From NCBI GenBank assembly GCA_945861315.1, contig CAMAUB010000050.1, positions 1 to 8,602 on the forward strand: 8,602 bases of DNA, written 5' to 3'. Shown in pieces: positions 7,857-8,602 of this stretch (positions are counted from its first letter, which is position 1; each line of letters starts with the position of its first letter). Made by a program: the position numbers and the translations under genes. This DNA comes from Chlamydia trachomatis. GTDB lineage: Bacteria; Chlamydiota; Chlamydiia; Chlamydiales; JAAKFR01. Below the pieces are notes generated by a model. It searched no databases, was not told where the DNA came from, and saw nothing but the letters and a program-made list of their open reading frames with translations.

Positions 7857-7887
7857 TGAAAACCTCTTGATTTCAAGAGATTTTCAG
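7856..7887 (-). terminator. stem-loop after the repeat protein gene, possible minus-strand terminator
   Basis: CTGAAAA-C-CTCTTGA and TCAAGAG-A-TTTTCAG (7856-7870 and 7873-7887) form two 7-bp arms. The single C/A mismatch on the plus strand becomes a U-G wobble on the minus-strand RNA, giving a continuous 15-bp stem there. It lies about 50 nt past the stop of the minus-strand gene. It lacks a T-tract after the stem, so termination or mRNA 3'-end protection is only suggested. Confidence 0.4.
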
Positions 7888-7939
7888 AGAAAATATTAAA
7901 GTTTTTTAGGGTTACCTAAGCACTATATAACTTTGAAAT

Positions 7940-8545
7940 TTACAAAGCCTCAAAGCCATTAAAATTGCTTGGAGAAGTACGTGAGTACCGTTGCTCAGCA
8001 GCAGGTGCGGGCATAGCTACAGGTGGGCGCCGTTGCTCAGCAGCAGGTGCAGGGCGCCATTGTGCAGCAGCAGGTGCGGGCATAGCTACAGGTGGGCGCC
8101 GTTGCTCAGCAGCAGGTTGCCTCGCTGCATCTCTTGCCGGAGCTGGTTGAGAAGCAGCATACTCAACTTGAATCTCATTTGGATCAAATTTCCATCCCAA
8201 CACACTCGTTGGTTCAGTTGTAGCGAAGGTATGAGAAAAACTAGCACGAAAGCCCCATGCGACTGACGATGAAGCCTTTACGCAAATCTTTCCAGGAGCA
8301 CATGCGTGAACAGAATCCACTTTACCACCAAATGTATTACCTAAAACACCAGCTTCTAGTCCATCAAAGAGAACTGCCCTAGCCGTATAGTCAACTTTCA
8401 TGCTCAACTCTTTTTTGACCACTACAGATGCTCCAGCCATAGATCTACCAGAGCGACTTACACCTACATTCATTTCTTCATGAAATTCGAAAGTATGCGT
8501 TTCTGTTTCTGTATTATATACTGCTCTGAGCTGAATATAAGACAA
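7940..8545 (-). CDS. hypothetical protein with Pro/Ala-rich repeat tail, 201 aa
   Basis: Not recognised. Residues 1-130 look like a compact beta-rich domain: alternating hydrophobic/polar stretches such as YIQLRAVYNTETETHTFEF and GFRASFSHTF, glycine turns, and two cysteines near 81 and 88 around HACAPGKIC. Residues 131-190 are low-complexity, rich in Pro, Ala, Gln and Arg, built on AEQRRPPVAMPAPA repeated twice with a shorter AQWRPAPA unit between. The tail ends RTSPSNFNGFEAL. No signal peptide or membrane helix is seen. The most upstream start is TTG 8545, because an in-frame TAG lies 13 codons earlier; no good ribosome binding site supports it, and ATG 8473 (177 aa) is an alternative. The gene converges on groEL and probably ends at the stem-loop 7856-7887. 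Such tails suggest a flexible, possibly surface-exposed or host-interacting region, but this is inference. Confidence 0.7.
   Translation of the reverse strand: MSYIQLRAVYNTETETHTFEFHEEMNVGVSRSGRSMAGASVVVKKELSMKVDYTARAVLFDGLEAGVLGNTFGGKVDSVHACAPGKICVKASSSVAWGFRASFSHTFATTEPTSVLGWKFDPNEIQVEYAASQPAPARDAARQPAAEQRRPPVAMPAPAAAQWRPAPAAEQRRPPVAMPAPAAEQRYSRTSPSNFNGFEAL
7989..8121 (-). repeat. tandem 42-nt / 27-nt repeats inside the minus-strand gene
   Basis: Units lie at 7989-8030 (42 nt), 8031-8057 (27 nt), 8058-8099 (42 nt) and a partial unit at 8100-8121. The 27-nt unit equals the 42-nt unit minus 15 nt, so all stay in frame. The 42-nt copies differ only by a few bases at their start. The pair 42+27 acts as a 69-nt higher-order unit. 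Near-identity at the DNA level suggests recent expansion and likely length variation among strains. Confidence 0.85.
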
Positions 8546-8602
8546 TCTTGATACAAAAATCTTGATAAGTGAATGAAAAAGCGGCTAAGATAGCGGCTTA
8601 AA

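Larger units (their letters stand above)
7469..7939. other. gene-poor region between groEL terminator and the repeat protein gene
   Basis: No convincing protein gene is seen here. The region is AT-rich, has a T9 run near 7491, and holds a second terminator-like stem (7522-7554), a possible -10 TATACT (7603-7608), the giant hairpin flanked by direct repeats (7682-7856) and a smaller stem-loop (7856-7887). A 60-codon open frame at 7636-7818 lacks a ribosome binding site and half of it lies inside the hairpin, so it is not called. Confidence 0.6.

Noticed and set aside
7989..8121. CRISPR array
   Set aside because: The repeats are contiguous, in frame inside a coding sequence, and have no unique spacers.
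7965..8266. Plus-strand open frames across the repeat region
   Set aside because: They are antisense readings of the 42-nt repeats; the minus strand gives a longer frame with a plausible folded domain before the repeats.
8580..8598. Direct repeat AGCGGCT (8580-8586 and 8592-8598) at the right edge
   Set aside because: Two copies of 7 nt with 12-nt spacing are too short to interpret. They could belong to a larger array or operator beyond the window, but nothing here shows it.

Overview
The window looks like a chromosomal segment of a member of the Chlamydiae, most likely an environmental (amoeba- or animal-associated) lineage rather than Chlamydia itself. The main evidence is the block pepF - groES - groEL, an order I recall from chlamydial genomes, with a CIRCE-type HrcA operator directly before groES. 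The surrounding gene order does not match what I remember of Chlamydia, so the family assignment is inference and no species is named.

Layout from left to right. The left edge holds the first 310 codons of tyrS (minus strand), cut by the window end. A 116-residue protein of unknown function (1010-1360, plus) diverges from it and has its own promoter-like -10 and a strong ribosome binding site. A Nif3/YbgI-type metal protein (1407-2162, minus) converges on that small gene across a short stem-loop.

From 2202 onward everything up to 7432 is on the plus strand. First comes a tightly packed cluster: rpiA (ribose-5-phosphate isomerase), a bifunctional-nuclease-domain (DUF151) protein, ptsH (HPr) and pepF (M3 oligopeptidase). 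The joints are a 16-nt overlap, a 1-nt TAATG overlap and a 7-nt gap, so translational coupling is likely. groES and groEL follow with their own operator/promoter zone, strong Shine-Dalgarno sequences and a textbook Rho-independent terminator at 7435-7468. The cluster mixes carbon metabolism or its control (RpiA, HPr), peptide turnover (PepF) and protein folding (GroES/EL). PepF and the chaperonin probably share proteostasis work, but they are likely separated by HrcA control.

The last part is the accessory region. The gap 7433-7939 has no convincing gene. It contains the groEL terminator, a second terminator-like stem, and a very long imperfect hairpin (about 7692-7846, a 29-bp perfect outer stem closing on a 5-nt loop) bracketed by the 10-nt direct repeat TTATTAACCC. 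A smaller stem-loop follows. The long hairpin is the most unusual object in the window: either a small palindromic (MITE-like) insertion or the gene for a long double-stranded RNA. A minus-strand gene (7940-8545) with an unrecognised N-terminal domain and a Pro/Ala-rich tail built from 42-nt and 27-nt DNA repeats closes the window.
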